Source of the DNA: Mangrovicoccus sp049603835
GTDB taxonomy: Bacteria > Pseudomonadota > Alphaproteobacteria > Rhodobacterales > Rhodobacteraceae
Direction of reading: 5' to 3'
DNA length: 64,000 nt
NCBI GenBank assembly: GCA_049603835.1
Contig: JBMYSZ010000004.1
Span: 62,001 to 126,000, forward strand
Positions 51,083 to 60,002 of the stretch are shown here, one piece after another (the first letter of the stretch is position 1; every line of letters starts with the position of its first letter). The position numbers and the translations under genes are program-made. The notes beneath the pieces were generated by a model. It searched no databases. It was given only the letters and a program-made list of their open reading frames with translations, and was not told the origin of the DNA.

Positions 51083-51194
51083 CCGATCAATCAGCTCGGA
51101 ACGCGATTTCGTGATTTCGGGCGGAGCATTGAGGGATCGGGGCCGATGCCGTATTCGGGTCTGCCCCCAGAATCGCCAGAGGAATAGGAAAAGC

Positions 51195-53114
51195 ATGGCA
51201 AAAGTCATCGGAATCGACTTGGGCACCACCAACTCCTGCGTCGCCATTATGGACGGCTCGCAGCCACGGGTTATTGAAAACGCCGAAGGTGCACGGACCA
51301 CCCCGTCTATCGTCGCATTTACCGACAGCGAACGCTTGGTCGGTCAGCCGGCAAAACGCCAGGCCGTGACCAACCCCGATAACACCATCTTCGCGGTGAA
51401 GCGTTTGATCGGTCGCCGGTTCGACGATAGCTATATCGCGAAAGACAAGAAAAACCTCCCCTATCACGTTGTCGATGGCGGCAATGGCGATGCTTGGGTT
51501 GAGGTACGCGACGACAAATATAGCCCGTCTCAGATCTCGGCCTTCATTCTGCAAAAGATGAAGGAAACCGCCGAAAGCTATCTGGGCGAAGATGTGACCG
51601 AAGCGGTGATCACCGTACCGGCATACTTCAATGACGCCCAGCGTCAGGCGACCAAAGATGCAGGCAAAATCGCCGGTCTGGATGTTCTGCGGATCATCAA
51701 CGAACCGACTGCTGCGGCGCTTGCCTATGGTCTGGACAAGAAAGACAATAAAACCATCGCGGTCTATGACCTTGGCGGCGGTACTTTCGATGTGACCATC
51801 CTGGAAATCGATGATGGTCTGTTCGAAGTGAAATCCACCAATGGTGACACCTTCTTGGGTGGTGAAGACTTCGATATGCGCATCGTGTCCTATCTGGCCG
51901 ACGAGTTCAAAAAAGAGAACGGCGTCGATCTGACCAAAGACAAGATGGCTCTGCAGCGTCTGAAAGAAGCCGCTGAAAAAGCCAAGATCGAGCTGTCTTC
52001 GAGCCAGCAGACCGAGATCAACCAGCCCTTCATCTCAATGGATCCCAATGGCGGTCAGCCTTTGCACATGGTCATGAAGCTGACCCGCGCAAAGCTGGAA
52101 AGCCTGGTGAGCGATCTGATCAAAGCCTCTCTGAAGCCTTGCCAAGCCGCGCTGAAAGATGCGGGCCTCAGCACTGGCGATATTGACGAGGTTGTTCTCG
52201 TCGGCGGTATGACTCGGATGCCGCGCGTCCATGAAGAAGTGACCAAATTCTTTGGCAAAGAGCCCCATAAAGGCGTGAACCCGGATGAAGTTGTGGCCAT
52301 GGGCGCCGCAATCCAGGCCGGTGTTCTGCAGGGCGACGTCAAGGATGTGGTTCTGCTGGACGTGACCCCGCTGTCTCTGGGGATTGAAACCCTGGGCGGT
52401 GTGTTCACCCGTCTGATCGACCGCAACACCACCATCCCGACCAAGAAATCGCAGATCTTCTCCACTGCCGAAGACAACCAAAATGCTGTGACCATCCGGG
52501 TTTTCCAGGGTGAGCGCGAGATGGCGGCTGACAACAAAATGCTGGGTCAGTTCAATCTTGAGAACATCCCGCCCGCGCCGCGCGGCATGCCGCAGATCGA
52601 GGTCATCTTTGACATCGACGCCAATGGCATCGTGCATGTGACCGCGAAGGACAAAGGCACCGGCAAAGAACAGAAGATCACCATCCAAGCCTCGGGCGGC
52701 CTGTCCGATGACGAGATCGATCAAATGGTTCGCGACGCCGAAGCCAATGCCGAAGCGGATAAAGAGCGCAAAGATCTGGTCGAAGCGAAAAACCAGGCGG
52801 AAAGCTTGATCCATTCGACCCAGAAAGCCTTGGAAGATCACAAAGACAAGGTCGACCCGACCACTGTCGAAGCGATCGAACTGGCGATCTCTGCTTTGGA
52901 AGACGTGCTGGAAAATGGCGACGCCGCCAAGATCAAATCTGGCATTCAAAATGTCACCGAAGCGTCCATGAAGCTGGGCGAAGCGATCTACAAGGCGCAG
53001 CAAGAAGAAGCAGGCGAAGAGCCCGCCGATATCGATCCAGAGAACCAACGTGACATGGATGAGGATATCGTTGACGCCGATTTCGAAGATTTGGGCGACG
53101 ACAAGCGCTCATAA
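51195..53114 (+). CDS. dnaK: Chaperone DnaK (Hsp70)
   Basis: 639 residues. ATPase domain: IGIDLGTTNSCVAI, AVITVPAYFNDAQRQATKDA, IAVYDLGGGTFDVTILEI and GGMTRMPRV; substrate-binding domain follows after the linker DVVLLDVTPLSLGIETLGG; C-terminal DIDPENQRDMDEDIVDADFE is the usual acidic tail. The start at 51195 follows GGAAAA. dnaJ follows, but grpE is not adjacent. Probable heat-shock promoter upstream. Confidence 0.97.
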   Translation: MAKVIGIDLGTTNSCVAIMDGSQPRVIENAEGARTTPSIVAFTDSERLVGQPAKRQAVTNPDNTIFAVKRLIGRRFDDSYIAKDKKNLPYHVVDGGNGDAWVEVRDDKYSPSQISAFILQKMKETAESYLGEDVTEAVITVPAYFNDAQRQATKDAGKIAGLDVLRIINEPTAAALAYGLDKKDNKTIAVYDLGGGTFDVTILEIDDGLFEVKSTNGDTFLGGEDFDMRIVSYLADEFKKENGVDLTKDKMALQRLKEAAEKAKIELSSSQQTEINQPFISMDPNGGQPLHMVMKLTRAKLESLVSDLIKASLKPCQAALKDAGLSTGDIDEVVLVGGMTRMPRVHEEVTKFFGKEPHKGVNPDEVVAMGAAIQAGVLQGDVKDVVLLDVTPLSLGIETLGGVFTRLIDRNTTIPTKKSQIFSTAEDNQNAVTIRVFQGEREMAADNKMLGQFNLENIPPAPRGMPQIEVIFDIDANGIVHVTAKDKGTGKEQKITIQASGGLSDDEIDQMVRDAEANAEADKERKDLVEAKNQAESLIHSTQKALEDHKDKVDPTTVEAIELAISALEDVLENGDAAKIKSGIQNVTEASMKLGEAIYKAQQEEAGEEPADIDPENQRDMDEDIVDADFEDLGDDKRS

Positions 53115-53133
53115 TCGGGCGTCCCTTTGATCT

Positions 53134-53171
53134 GACCGGCTCGACTTTGATCGGGCCGGTCGTCTTGTTTG
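53134..53171 (+). terminator. Intercistronic hairpin between dnaK and dnaJ
   Basis: GACCGGC (53134-53140) pairs with GCCGGTC (53155-53161), followed by GTCTTGTTTG. Placed 19 bases after the dnaK stop, it may partly end transcription so that DnaK is made in excess of DnaJ. Confidence 0.5.
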
Positions 53172-53189
53172 ATGAAGGGGCCTACCCTT

Positions 53190-54353
53190 ATGGCTAAGAA
53201 AGACTATTACGACCTGCTGGAGGTCTCGCGCTCAGCCTCGGCTGACGAATTGAAAAAGGCTTACCGCAAAAAAGCGAAAGAGCTGCATCCTGACCGAAAT
53301 TCGGATAACCCCGATGCCGAGGCTCAGTTCAAAGAGATCAACGAAGCCTATGATATCCTGAAGGATCCAGACAAAAAGGCGGCCTATGATCGCTTTGGTC
53401 ATGCCGCTTTTGAGGGCGGCACTGGCGCATCGGCGGGCGCTGGCGCACGTCGCGGGCCTGGTCCGGGTCAGGGCGATTTCGCCTCTGCCTTCTCGGATGT
53501 TTTTGACGATCTGTTTGGCGATATGATGGGCGGCCAGCGTGGCGGTGGCGGCGGTCGGCAACGCGCCTCTCGCGGGGCGGATCTGCGCTATAACCTGACC
53601 GTGACCCTCGAAGACGCTTTCCGCGGCTTGCAAAAAACCATCACCGTTCCCACTGCTGTCGCCTGTGGCGTCTGTAATGGTACTGGTGCCGAAGGCGGTG
53701 CGGAGCCTGTTACCTGCCCCACCTGTTCCGGCATGGGTAAGGTCCGGGCACAACAGGGCTTTTTCACGGTTGAGCGGACTTGCCCGACCTGTGGCGGCTT
53801 AGGCCAGATCATCAAAAACCCTTGCGGCAGCTGTGGCGGCCAAGGCCGAGTTCAGAAAGAACGCAGCCTGTCGGTCAATATCCCAGCAGGTGTTGAAACC
53901 GGCACCCGCATCCGGCTTGCCGGCGAAGGTGAAGCTGGGCTGCGCGGCGGTCCGACCGGTGATCTTTATATCTTTATAGAGGTTGAGGAACATCCGCTGT
54001 TTCTGCGCGACGGCACGCAGCTTTATTGCCGCGTCCCCGTGGGCATGACAACAGCGGCGCTTGGCGGCGATATCGAAGTCCCGACCATTGATGGCGGCCG
54101 CAGCCGGGTCAAAATCCCCAATGGCAGCCAGTCGGGCCGTCAAATGCGATTACGTGGCAAAGGTATGCCCGCCCTGCGTGGTGGACCTGCTGGCGATATG
54201 TTCATTGAACTTGCGGTGGAAACCCCGGTGAACCTCACTGGCAAGCAGAAAGAGCTGCTGCGGGAATTCGAGCGAGAATCGACCAATAACAATCCCGAAT
54301 CCTCGAATTTCTTCGATAAGGTCAAAAATTTCTGGGACAATATGAAGAGCTAA
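53190..54353 (+). CDS. dnaJ: Chaperone DnaJ (Hsp40)
   Basis: 387 residues with J domain (HPD in KELHPDRNSDNP, residues about 5-70), a Gly-rich segment including a GGQRGGGGGRQR stretch, four CxxCxGxG zinc repeats (CGVCNGTG, CPTCSGMG, CPTCGGLG, CGSCGGQG) and a C-terminal substrate domain. Full type I DnaJ. The ATG at 53190 matches the family start MAKKDYYDLL. A 12-bp terminator hairpin follows. Confidence 0.97.
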   Translation: MAKKDYYDLLEVSRSASADELKKAYRKKAKELHPDRNSDNPDAEAQFKEINEAYDILKDPDKKAAYDRFGHAAFEGGTGASAGAGARRGPGPGQGDFASAFSDVFDDLFGDMMGGQRGGGGGRQRASRGADLRYNLTVTLEDAFRGLQKTITVPTAVACGVCNGTGAEGGAEPVTCPTCSGMGKVRAQQGFFTVERTCPTCGGLGQIIKNPCGSCGGQGRVQKERSLSVNIPAGVETGTRIRLAGEGEAGLRGGPTGDLYIFIEVEEHPLFLRDGTQLYCRVPVGMTTAALGGDIEVPTIDGGRSRVKIPNGSQSGRQMRLRGKGMPALRGGPAGDMFIELAVETPVNLTGKQKELLREFERESTNNNPESSNFFDKVKNFWDNMKS

Positions 54354-54369
54354 CTTCATTACCAAACGA

Positions 54370-54398
54370 AAATTGTGGGGCCTCGCGCCCCACAATTT
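54370..54398. terminator. Strong hairpin after dnaJ
   Basis: AAATTGTGGGGC (54370-54381) pairs perfectly with GCCCCACAATTT (54387-54398) around CTCGC, followed by AT-rich sequence. It is the end of the dnaK-dnaJ transcript. Confidence 0.85.
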
Positions 54399-54434
54399 AA
54401 CTTAAAATTTAGCCGACTACGGGACATCAGAGAT

Positions 54435-55193
54435 ATGAATGATGACCCGTATTTCCGAGAACCTTTTTTACCGCTCTTTGAAGGGCAAGAGGTCATTTAT
54501 ACCGGCCCGAAAGGTCGACTTCCCTCCTATATCAAGGATCACCGCCAACGTCTGCGCGAACGCTTTATGGAAAGCGGCGCGGCGGCAATGCCTGATTATG
54601 AAATGCTGGAACTGCTTTTGTTCCGCGCGATTCCACGCTGTGATGTGAAACCTGTGGCGCGGCGGCTGATGGACACTTTCGGCGATTTCGCACGGGTGCT
54701 TTCCGCCCCTAAAGAGCGGCTGATGCAAGTGCGCGGCGTGGGCGACGCGGTGGTCCTGGAACTCAAGGTCGTCGAAGCCGCCAGCCATCGACTGGCCCGC
54801 TCCAAGATCATGCAAAAACATGTGATCAGTTCTTGGGATGCGGTTCTGGATTACTGCCACACCACCATGAGCCATCTGGAAACGGAGCAGTTTCGCGTAC
54901 TCTATCTGGACAGAAAGAATGTGCTGATCGCTGATGAAGAACAGGCCAAAGGCACGGTTGATCATGTGCCTGTCTATCCGCGCGAGGTGGTCAAACGGGC
55001 GCTAGAGCTGAATGCTTCGGCGCTGATTTTGGTGCATAATCACCCTTCCGGTGACCCGACACCCTCGGACTCCGATATCGTGATGACCAATAAAATTCGG
55101 GATGCCGCCGAAGCGCTTGGGATCACCCTGCATGATCACTTGATCATCGGCAAATCCACAGAGCTTAGTTTTCGCTCCGACGGCTATCTTTAA
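54435..55193 (+). CDS. radC: RadC-family DNA repair/MPN protein
   Basis: 252 residues with helix-hairpin-helix-like N-terminus (RLMQVRGVGDAVVLELKV) and the MPN/JAMM metal motif LVHNHPSGDPTPSDSD. RadC role in repair has been disputed, and no activity can be read. The ATG at 54435 is the best start. Placed directly after dnaJ on the same strand, beyond its terminator. Confidence 0.9.
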   Translation: MNDDPYFREPFLPLFEGQEVIYTGPKGRLPSYIKDHRQRLRERFMESGAAAMPDYEMLELLLFRAIPRCDVKPVARRLMDTFGDFARVLSAPKERLMQVRGVGDAVVLELKVVEAASHRLARSKIMQKHVISSWDAVLDYCHTTMSHLETEQFRVLYLDRKNVLIADEEQAKGTVDHVPVYPREVVKRALELNASALILVHNHPSGDPTPSDSDIVMTNKIRDAAEALGITLHDHLIIGKSTELSFRSDGYL

Positions 55194-55209
55194 ATCACCC
55201 GGCGACCGG

Positions 55210-56943
55210 TCACTGCGCCGCCTGAGAGGCTGGTGAGCAGATAGACTGGATCGCTGCAAATTGCGATAGATGCACATCGCCGGTGAGCTCTTCCAAGAAA
55301 TGCGTGCGTTTGAGACGGTCCATCACCGGGCCTTTGACTTCGCTGAGATGCAAGGTGATGCCCATTTCCTTCAGCCGGTGATTGATTGCCTCCAGGCTTT
55401 CCAGTGCACTTAGATCGACCTCATTGACGGCCGAGCACATAAGGATCACATGATGGATCGGCTCGTCACAGACCACCCGGTCATAGATATAGTCTTCGAG
55501 ATAGCGGGCATTCGCAAAATACAGGCTTTCATCGATGCGGATGGTCACCACATGGCGATCAACCCCCACCTCATGACGGCGAATATTGCGGAAATGCTCC
55601 GTGCCGGGGACCAGGCCGACCTCGGCCACATGGGGCCGCGCGGTTTTAAACAGGAACAGCCCGATGGAAACCGCCACGCCGACCGACACGCCTGCCTCCA
55701 CCCCGAACCCCAGGGTCACCATGATCGTCGCCGCAACAGAGGCGAAATCCGCGAAAGCGTAATTCCAAGTTTTTTTCAGGATCGAAAAATCCACCAGCGA
55801 CATGACCGCGACGATGATCGTGGCCGCAAGTGTCGCTTTGGGTAGGAAATAGATCAGCGGCGTAAGGAAAAGAACGGCCAGGCCGATGCCAACCGCCGTG
55901 AAGGCGCCCGCGGCCGGCGTTTCGGCACCCGCATCGAAATTGACCACCGAGCGGGAAAAGCCCCCGGTGACCGGCAAGCCCCCCGCGACCGAAGCCGAGA
56001 GGTTAGACGCGCCAAGGGCAATCAGTTCCTGGTTCGGATCGATCCGTTGGCGCCGGCGCGCCGCAAAGGTTTGCGCCACTGAAACGGATTCTACAAAGCC
56101 GATAACGGAAATCATGATCGCGGCGGGCAAAAGCTGGCTCCAGATTTCCCAATCAAAGGCGGGAATACCGAGGCTTGGAAAACCGCGCGGGATATCGCCC
56201 ACAATGGCCACCCCGGCTTGGTCGAGGCGGAATACCCAGACGAAAAGCGTGGTGGCGATAACCGCGAGCACCGGCCCGGTCTTGGCAAAGATCCCGGCCA
56301 TTTTCGCCGATAGCCCGGCCTTCATCAGCAATGGCTTCAGCCCGGAGCGGGACCAATAGAGAAAGCCAACGCCGAAAACACCGATGCCAAGGGTCCAGAA
56401 ATTCGTGTCGGGCAGTCCATGGATGAGTTCGGTGACCAACTCGGTCAGATTATGGCCCGAAGTTTTGATGCCCAGGATATGTTTGAGCTGGCTAAAGGCG
56501 ATAAGAATTCCCGAAGCGGTGATAAAGCCCGCAATCACCGGATGGCTCAGAAAATTGGCCAGAAAGCCCAGCTGAAACAGGCCCAAGACCAACAAAACAA
56601 TGCCCGACAGGAAGGCCAGGATAATCGCCGCCGCAACCATCTGCGCCGGATCTGTCAGGCCAAGATTGCCCACCGCCGCAGCTGTGAGCAGCGAGACCAC
56701 CGCCACCGGCCCCACTGCCAAGGCCCGCGAGGTGCCGAATATGCCATAGACGATCAGCGGCAGGACAGAGGCGTAAAGCCCAATCTCGGGCGGCAAACCC
56801 GCCAGGAGAGAATAGGCCAGAGATTGCGGGATCAGCATGATCGTCACGATCACCGCCGCCACCAAATCATTGGTGAGCGTGTCTTTGGTATAGCTCTGAC
56901 CCCAGTCGAGGATCGGGAAATAACGCTTTAGGCTTGGGGGCAT
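55210..56943 (-). CDS. SulP-family anion transporter with STAS domain
   Basis: 577 residues: about 10-12 hydrophobic helices (LVAAVIVTIMLIPQSLAYSL, GLPPEIGLYASVLPLIVYG is the SulP consensus), then a cytoplasmic STAS domain (about 445-560, with NEVDLSALESLEAINHRLKE). Transports sulfate or another anion. Last gene of the sulfide operon in order, with a hairpin before its start. Substrate unknown; context suggests sulfate or sulfite efflux/uptake. Confidence 0.88.
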   Translation of the reverse strand: MPPSLKRYFPILDWGQSYTKDTLTNDLVAAVIVTIMLIPQSLAYSLLAGLPPEIGLYASVLPLIVYGIFGTSRALAVGPVAVVSLLTAAAVGNLGLTDPAQMVAAAIILAFLSGIVLLVLGLFQLGFLANFLSHPVIAGFITASGILIAFSQLKHILGIKTSGHNLTELVTELIHGLPDTNFWTLGIGVFGVGFLYWSRSGLKPLLMKAGLSAKMAGIFAKTGPVLAVIATTLFVWVFRLDQAGVAIVGDIPRGFPSLGIPAFDWEIWSQLLPAAIMISVIGFVESVSVAQTFAARRRQRIDPNQELIALGASNLSASVAGGLPVTGGFSRSVVNFDAGAETPAAGAFTAVGIGLAVLFLTPLIYFLPKATLAATIIVAVMSLVDFSILKKTWNYAFADFASVAATIMVTLGFGVEAGVSVGVAVSIGLFLFKTARPHVAEVGLVPGTEHFRNIRRHEVGVDRHVVTIRIDESLYFANARYLEDYIYDRVVCDEPIHHVILMCSAVNEVDLSALESLEAINHRLKEMGITLHLSEVKGPVMDRLKRTHFLEELTGDVHLSQFAAIQSICSPASQAAQ

Positions 56944-56971
56944 TGCTTTGGTCCAAGATCAAAAGGAAGAG

Positions 56972-56992
56972 GCCCCGGCTCAAGGCCGGGGC
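56972..56992 (-). terminator. 8-bp hairpin upstream of sulP-type gene
   Basis: GCCCCGGC (56972-56979) pairs with GCCGGGGC (56985-56992) with a 5-nt loop; on the minus strand the following bases are pyrimidine-rich (CTCTTCCTTTT). It lies between the SQR fusion and the SulP gene, 29 bases before the SulP start, and could attenuate SulP expression. Confidence 0.55.
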
Positions 56993-57005
56993 ATATGCAC
57001 AATCG

Positions 57006-58682
57006 TCAGTCGGCTTTCACTGCTTCGGGTTTAGCCATCCATTCCTTGCCGCGCAGCATAGCCCACCAATAGATCGGCGGCAGGATCTGCTCTTTCAGCC
57101 ACCAAGCCGCACGGGTCGGTTTCGTGCCATCGATGAACCATTTCGGGAAAGATGGTTTCAGCGCACCACCATAGCCAAACTCGGCCAGTACGATTTTGCC
57201 GCGCTCCACCGTCAGCGGACAAGACCCATAGCCATCATAGATCCCCACCGGCGAGCTGCCCAAAATATCCGCCGCCACATTTGCGGCCACGACCGGCGCT
57301 TGTTTCCGCGCGGCGGCCGCGGTTTTGGCATTCGGCGCATTCATTACATCGCCCAGGGACCAGATATTGTCATAGCTTTTATGGCGCAGCGTTGCCGGAT
57401 CCACATCGACCCACCCTGCCGCATCCGCCAGCGGCGACACGCGGATGAAATCCGGCGCGGTCTGAGGCGGACAGACATGGATCATATCGAATTCGGTAGT
57501 GACGGTCTGCACCTCTTCATCGGGCTTTTTGACCTCAAAGGTTGCGGTCTTACCCGGCCCATCAATCGCCACAAGGTTATGGAAGAAATTCAGATCCGCG
57601 CTGTATTTATTCACATATTCCATCAGCGCCGGAACGTAATCTTTCACCCCGAAAAGCACACCGCCCGCATTCATGAATTGAATATCGACATTGCGCAGCC
57701 GCCCGGTGCGATGCCAGTAATCGCCCGAAAGATAGAGCGCTTTCTGCGGGGCCCCGGCGCATTTGATCGGCATGGGCGGCTGGGTAAAGAGCGCGCGACC
57801 TTCTTTCAACCCCTGCACCAACTGCCAAGTATAGGGCGCCAGGTCATAGCGGTAATTCGAGGTCACACCGTTTTTGCCGAGCGTCTCCACCAGGCCATCG
57901 ACTTTCTGCCAGTCGAGCTTCAACCCAGGGCAGACGATCAGACGCTTGTACTTCACCACACGGCAGCCATCGAGCAGCACGGCATTATCCTGCGGCTCAA
58001 ACCCAACGACCAGGCTTTTGATCCAATGCACATCCGACGGGATCAGACTGCCCATCGTCTTAGCGGTTTGCGAGGCCTGAAAAATCCCGCCCCCCACCAT
58101 GGTCCAGCCAGGCTGGTAGTAGTGGATATCCGCAGGATCAATCAGCGCAATGTCCAAATCCCCAAGTCGCGCCCGCAAAGAAGACGCCACGGAAATCCCT
58201 GCCGCACCCGCGCCGACAATCACCACATCGAAACTGGCATCGCCCGTATCCGTCGGGGTTTTGCCGCCATTGGCGATCCGGCGCACAACCCCCGCCATAT
58301 CATACCCGGCGGCTTTGGTTTTCTCCAAAATCTCGGACACTGGCAGGGTCTTGGCCGAGTTGAGCGACCACAAAATCGAACAGCGCGTGCCAGTACGGCA
58401 ATAGGCAAAGGCCGGCTTCGGCGCCTGCATCATCACTTGGCCAAAGCTTTCGGCATCCTCATCGCTGACCTTGCCGGACACAACCGGTTGATAGATCGGC
58501 TCTAGCCCCAGCTCTCGCGCTTTCGTCGCGATTTCGTCAAAGCTGGGCTGATCCGCCCCTTCCCCATCGGGCCGGTTACAGATGATCGAGCGAAAGCCCG
58601 CATCAGCAATGGCTTGCAAATCCTCCACAGCGATTTGCGGACTTACAGTCAATTCAGGCGTGATTTTACGCGCGTCTTTCAT
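57006..58682 (-). CDS. DUF442 (PTP-like)/sulfide:quinone oxidoreductase fusion
   Basis: 558 residues. N-terminal DUF442 domain (1-140) with the CX5R loop FAYCRTGTRCS (Cys95). An FAD-dependent SQR-like domain follows: FAD motif VVIVGAGAAGISVASSL (153-169), the catalytic-type PIKCAGAPQKALYLSGDYW (Cys308), GWVDVDPATL and LGDVMNAPNAKTAAA. The typical SQR second redox cysteine near GDCxN or GDVCS is absent here (Val446-Met447), while a cysteine occurs in IHVCPPQTAPD (Cys404). Start set by GAGGAG. Would oxidise sulfide to persulfide/polysulfide at the membrane. Sits between the persulfide dioxygenase and SulP genes. Confidence 0.88.
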   Translation of the reverse strand: MKDARKITPELTVSPQIAVEDLQAIADAGFRSIICNRPDGEGADQPSFDEIATKARELGLEPIYQPVVSGKVSDEDAESFGQVMMQAPKPAFAYCRTGTRCSILWSLNSAKTLPVSEILEKTKAAGYDMAGVVRRIANGGKTPTDTGDASFDVVIVGAGAAGISVASSLRARLGDLDIALIDPADIHYYQPGWTMVGGGIFQASQTAKTMGSLIPSDVHWIKSLVVGFEPQDNAVLLDGCRVVKYKRLIVCPGLKLDWQKVDGLVETLGKNGVTSNYRYDLAPYTWQLVQGLKEGRALFTQPPMPIKCAGAPQKALYLSGDYWHRTGRLRNVDIQFMNAGGVLFGVKDYVPALMEYVNKYSADLNFFHNLVAIDGPGKTATFEVKKPDEEVQTVTTEFDMIHVCPPQTAPDFIRVSPLADAAGWVDVDPATLRHKSYDNIWSLGDVMNAPNAKTAAAARKQAPVVAANVAADILGSSPVGIYDGYGSCPLTVERGKIVLAEFGYGGALKPSFPKWFIDGTKPTRAAWWLKEQILPPIYWWAMLRGKEWMAKPEAVKAD

Positions 58683-58702
58683 TGGAGTCTCCTCGCATCC
58701 AA

Positions 58703-58732
58703 CAGGAATAGGGGCGCTTATTCCTGCGCCCT
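58703..58732 (-). promoter_or_regulatory. Alternative hairpins between the dioxygenase and SQR-fusion genes
   Basis: CAGGAATA (58703-58710) pairs with TATTCCTG (58719-58726); alternatively GGGCGC (58712-58717) pairs with GCGCCC (58726-58731). The two forms exclude each other and sit 21-50 bases upstream of the fusion gene start, so they may set its expression relative to the dioxygenase. Confidence 0.4.
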
Positions 58733-58754
58733 CCATTCATAAATTTATATTCTG

Positions 58755-59636
58755 TTACAGACCGTTAACCGGCACTTTTAGCATCTGGCGGCCATCTTTA
58801 TCCGTGGGCACTTGGCCGGCGCGCATATTCACCTGCAAAGACGGAATGATCAGCTTGGGCATATCCAGCTGCGCATCCCGCTCGGTGCGGAATTTGATGA
58901 AATCCTCGCGGGTTTTGCCTTCGCCCACATGGATATTGTGCTTTTTCTCGTCGCCGACATTGGTCAGGAATTCGATATCGCGGCCATTCGGGCCATAATC
59001 ATGACACATGAACAGGCGCATCTCATCGGGCAGGGCCAGCACTTTTTGGATCGAGTCATAAAGCTCGCCCGCGCAGCCGCCGGGGAAATCCGCCCGCGCC
59101 GAACCGCCATCAGGCATGAATAGCGTATCACCCACAAAAGCCGCATCGCCGATCACATGCACCATGCAAGCCGGAGTATGGCCAGGCGTATGCATCGCAA
59201 AGCCCTGCATCTCACCGATCATGAAGGTATCGCCATCGGTGAATAGCGCATCAAACTGGCTGCCATCGCGCTGGAATTCGGTGCCTTCATTAAAGACCTT
59301 GCCGAATGTGTCCTGCACCACGGTGATATTTTCGCCGATGCCGATTTTGCCGCCCAGCTTTTGCTGGATATAGGGCGCCGCCGAAAGATGGTCTGCATGC
59401 ACATGAGTTTCCAGCAGCCATTCAACGTTCAGGCCATTTTCCTGAACATAGGCAATCACTTCGTCAGCATTGTCATAGGTGATCCGCCCAGCGGCATAGT
59501 CGATATCCATCACGCTATCGACAATCGCACAGGCATTAGATGCCGGGTCCTTCACCACATGGGTGAAGGTCCAAGTCGCCGGGTCGAAGAAGGTCTTCAC
59601 CTCGGGTTTCACCGACATATTGACGGGATAGGTCAT
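58755..59636 (-). CDS. Persulfide dioxygenase (ETHE1-like metallo-beta-lactamase fold)
   Basis: 293 residues. Metal motif THVHADHLSAAPYI (His78, His80, Asp82, His83), then HTPGHTPACMVHVIGDAAFV and GGSARADFPGG, all typical of the ETHE1/Blh persulfide dioxygenases that convert glutathione persulfide to sulfite. Start ATG with GGAGGA upstream. Operon order DUF2892, dioxygenase, DUF442-SQR, SulP makes a full sulfide detoxification set. Confidence 0.9.
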   Translation of the reverse strand: MTYPVNMSVKPEVKTFFDPATWTFTHVVKDPASNACAIVDSVMDIDYAAGRITYDNADEVIAYVQENGLNVEWLLETHVHADHLSAAPYIQQKLGGKIGIGENITVVQDTFGKVFNEGTEFQRDGSQFDALFTDGDTFMIGEMQGFAMHTPGHTPACMVHVIGDAAFVGDTLFMPDGGSARADFPGGCAGELYDSIQKVLALPDEMRLFMCHDYGPNGRDIEFLTNVGDEKKHNIHVGEGKTREDFIKFRTERDAQLDMPKLIIPSLQVNMRAGQVPTDKDGRQMLKVPVNGL

Positions 59637-59665
59637 ATAAGTCCTCCTCTAAAACTTTCGGGACC

Positions 59666-59866
59666 TTAAAGCTGGCAAGTGTTTACCCCCAGCAGGCGGT
59701 AGAGCAGGCAAAAGCGCATGCCAGCGGTCGCGATCATCACGATGCCCACCACCAAAGCAGCGATCATGGCAACGCCAGACACAGTTCCCGTTGCAGCCAA
59801 AATGATCAGGACAACGCCCAGAACCAAACGGGCCAGACGATCAATTTTACCGATATTTGCAGTCAT
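59666..59866 (-). CDS. DUF2892 small membrane protein
   Basis: 66 residues with two hydrophobic helices (LARLVLGVVLIILAATG and AMIAALVVGIVMIATAGM) and the C-terminal FCLLYRLLGVNTCQL, containing two cysteines. The YgaP membrane domain is related. DUF2892 proteins often accompany persulfide dioxygenases and rhodaneses. First gene of the operon; start ATG with GGAGAG upstream. Confidence 0.85.
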   Translation of the reverse strand: MTANIGKIDRLARLVLGVVLIILAATGTVSGVAMIAALVVGIVMIATAGMRFCLLYRLLGVNTCQL

Positions 59867-59922
59867 AGCAGCTCTCCACATTCTGTTTCCCATTGGCGGT
59901 AACAGAAGCCTTAAATCCTCTC

Positions 59923-59937
59923 TGTGACCTAGTCACA
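59923..59937. promoter_or_regulatory. Perfect palindrome TGTGAC-N3-GTCACA upstream of the sulfide operon
   Basis: TGTGAC (59923-59928) and GTCACA (59932-59937) are separated by CTA, 57 bases before the first start codon. The 5-base core spacing differs from CRP sites (six between TGTGA and TCACA). Candidate operator. Confidence 0.45.
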
Positions 59938-59947
59938 AAAGACAATA

Positions 59948-59983
59948 GTTTTGGGACTCTTTTTTGCCAAATCGTTCCAAAAC
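59948..59983. promoter_or_regulatory. Inverted repeat GTTTTGGGAC / GTTCCAAAAC
   Basis: GTTTTGGGAC (59948-59957) and GTTCCAAAAC (59974-59983) match as inverted repeats in 9 of 10 positions with a 16-bp spacer. Contains a GTTCC half-site in common with the next repeat. Confidence 0.4.
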
Positions 59984-60002
59984 CCAGAAGATTCACAGAA
60001 TT

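Noticed and set aside
56934..58505. 523-residue plus-strand frame opposite the SQR fusion
   Set aside because: Composition (His/Arg-rich) and full overlap with a motif-complete minus-strand gene mark it as a shadow.
59923..59937. CRP/FNR box at the TGTGAC palindrome
   Set aside because: The half-sites TGTGA and TCACA are separated by five bases rather than six, and it does not match TTGAT-N4-ATCAA; kept only as an unassigned palindrome.
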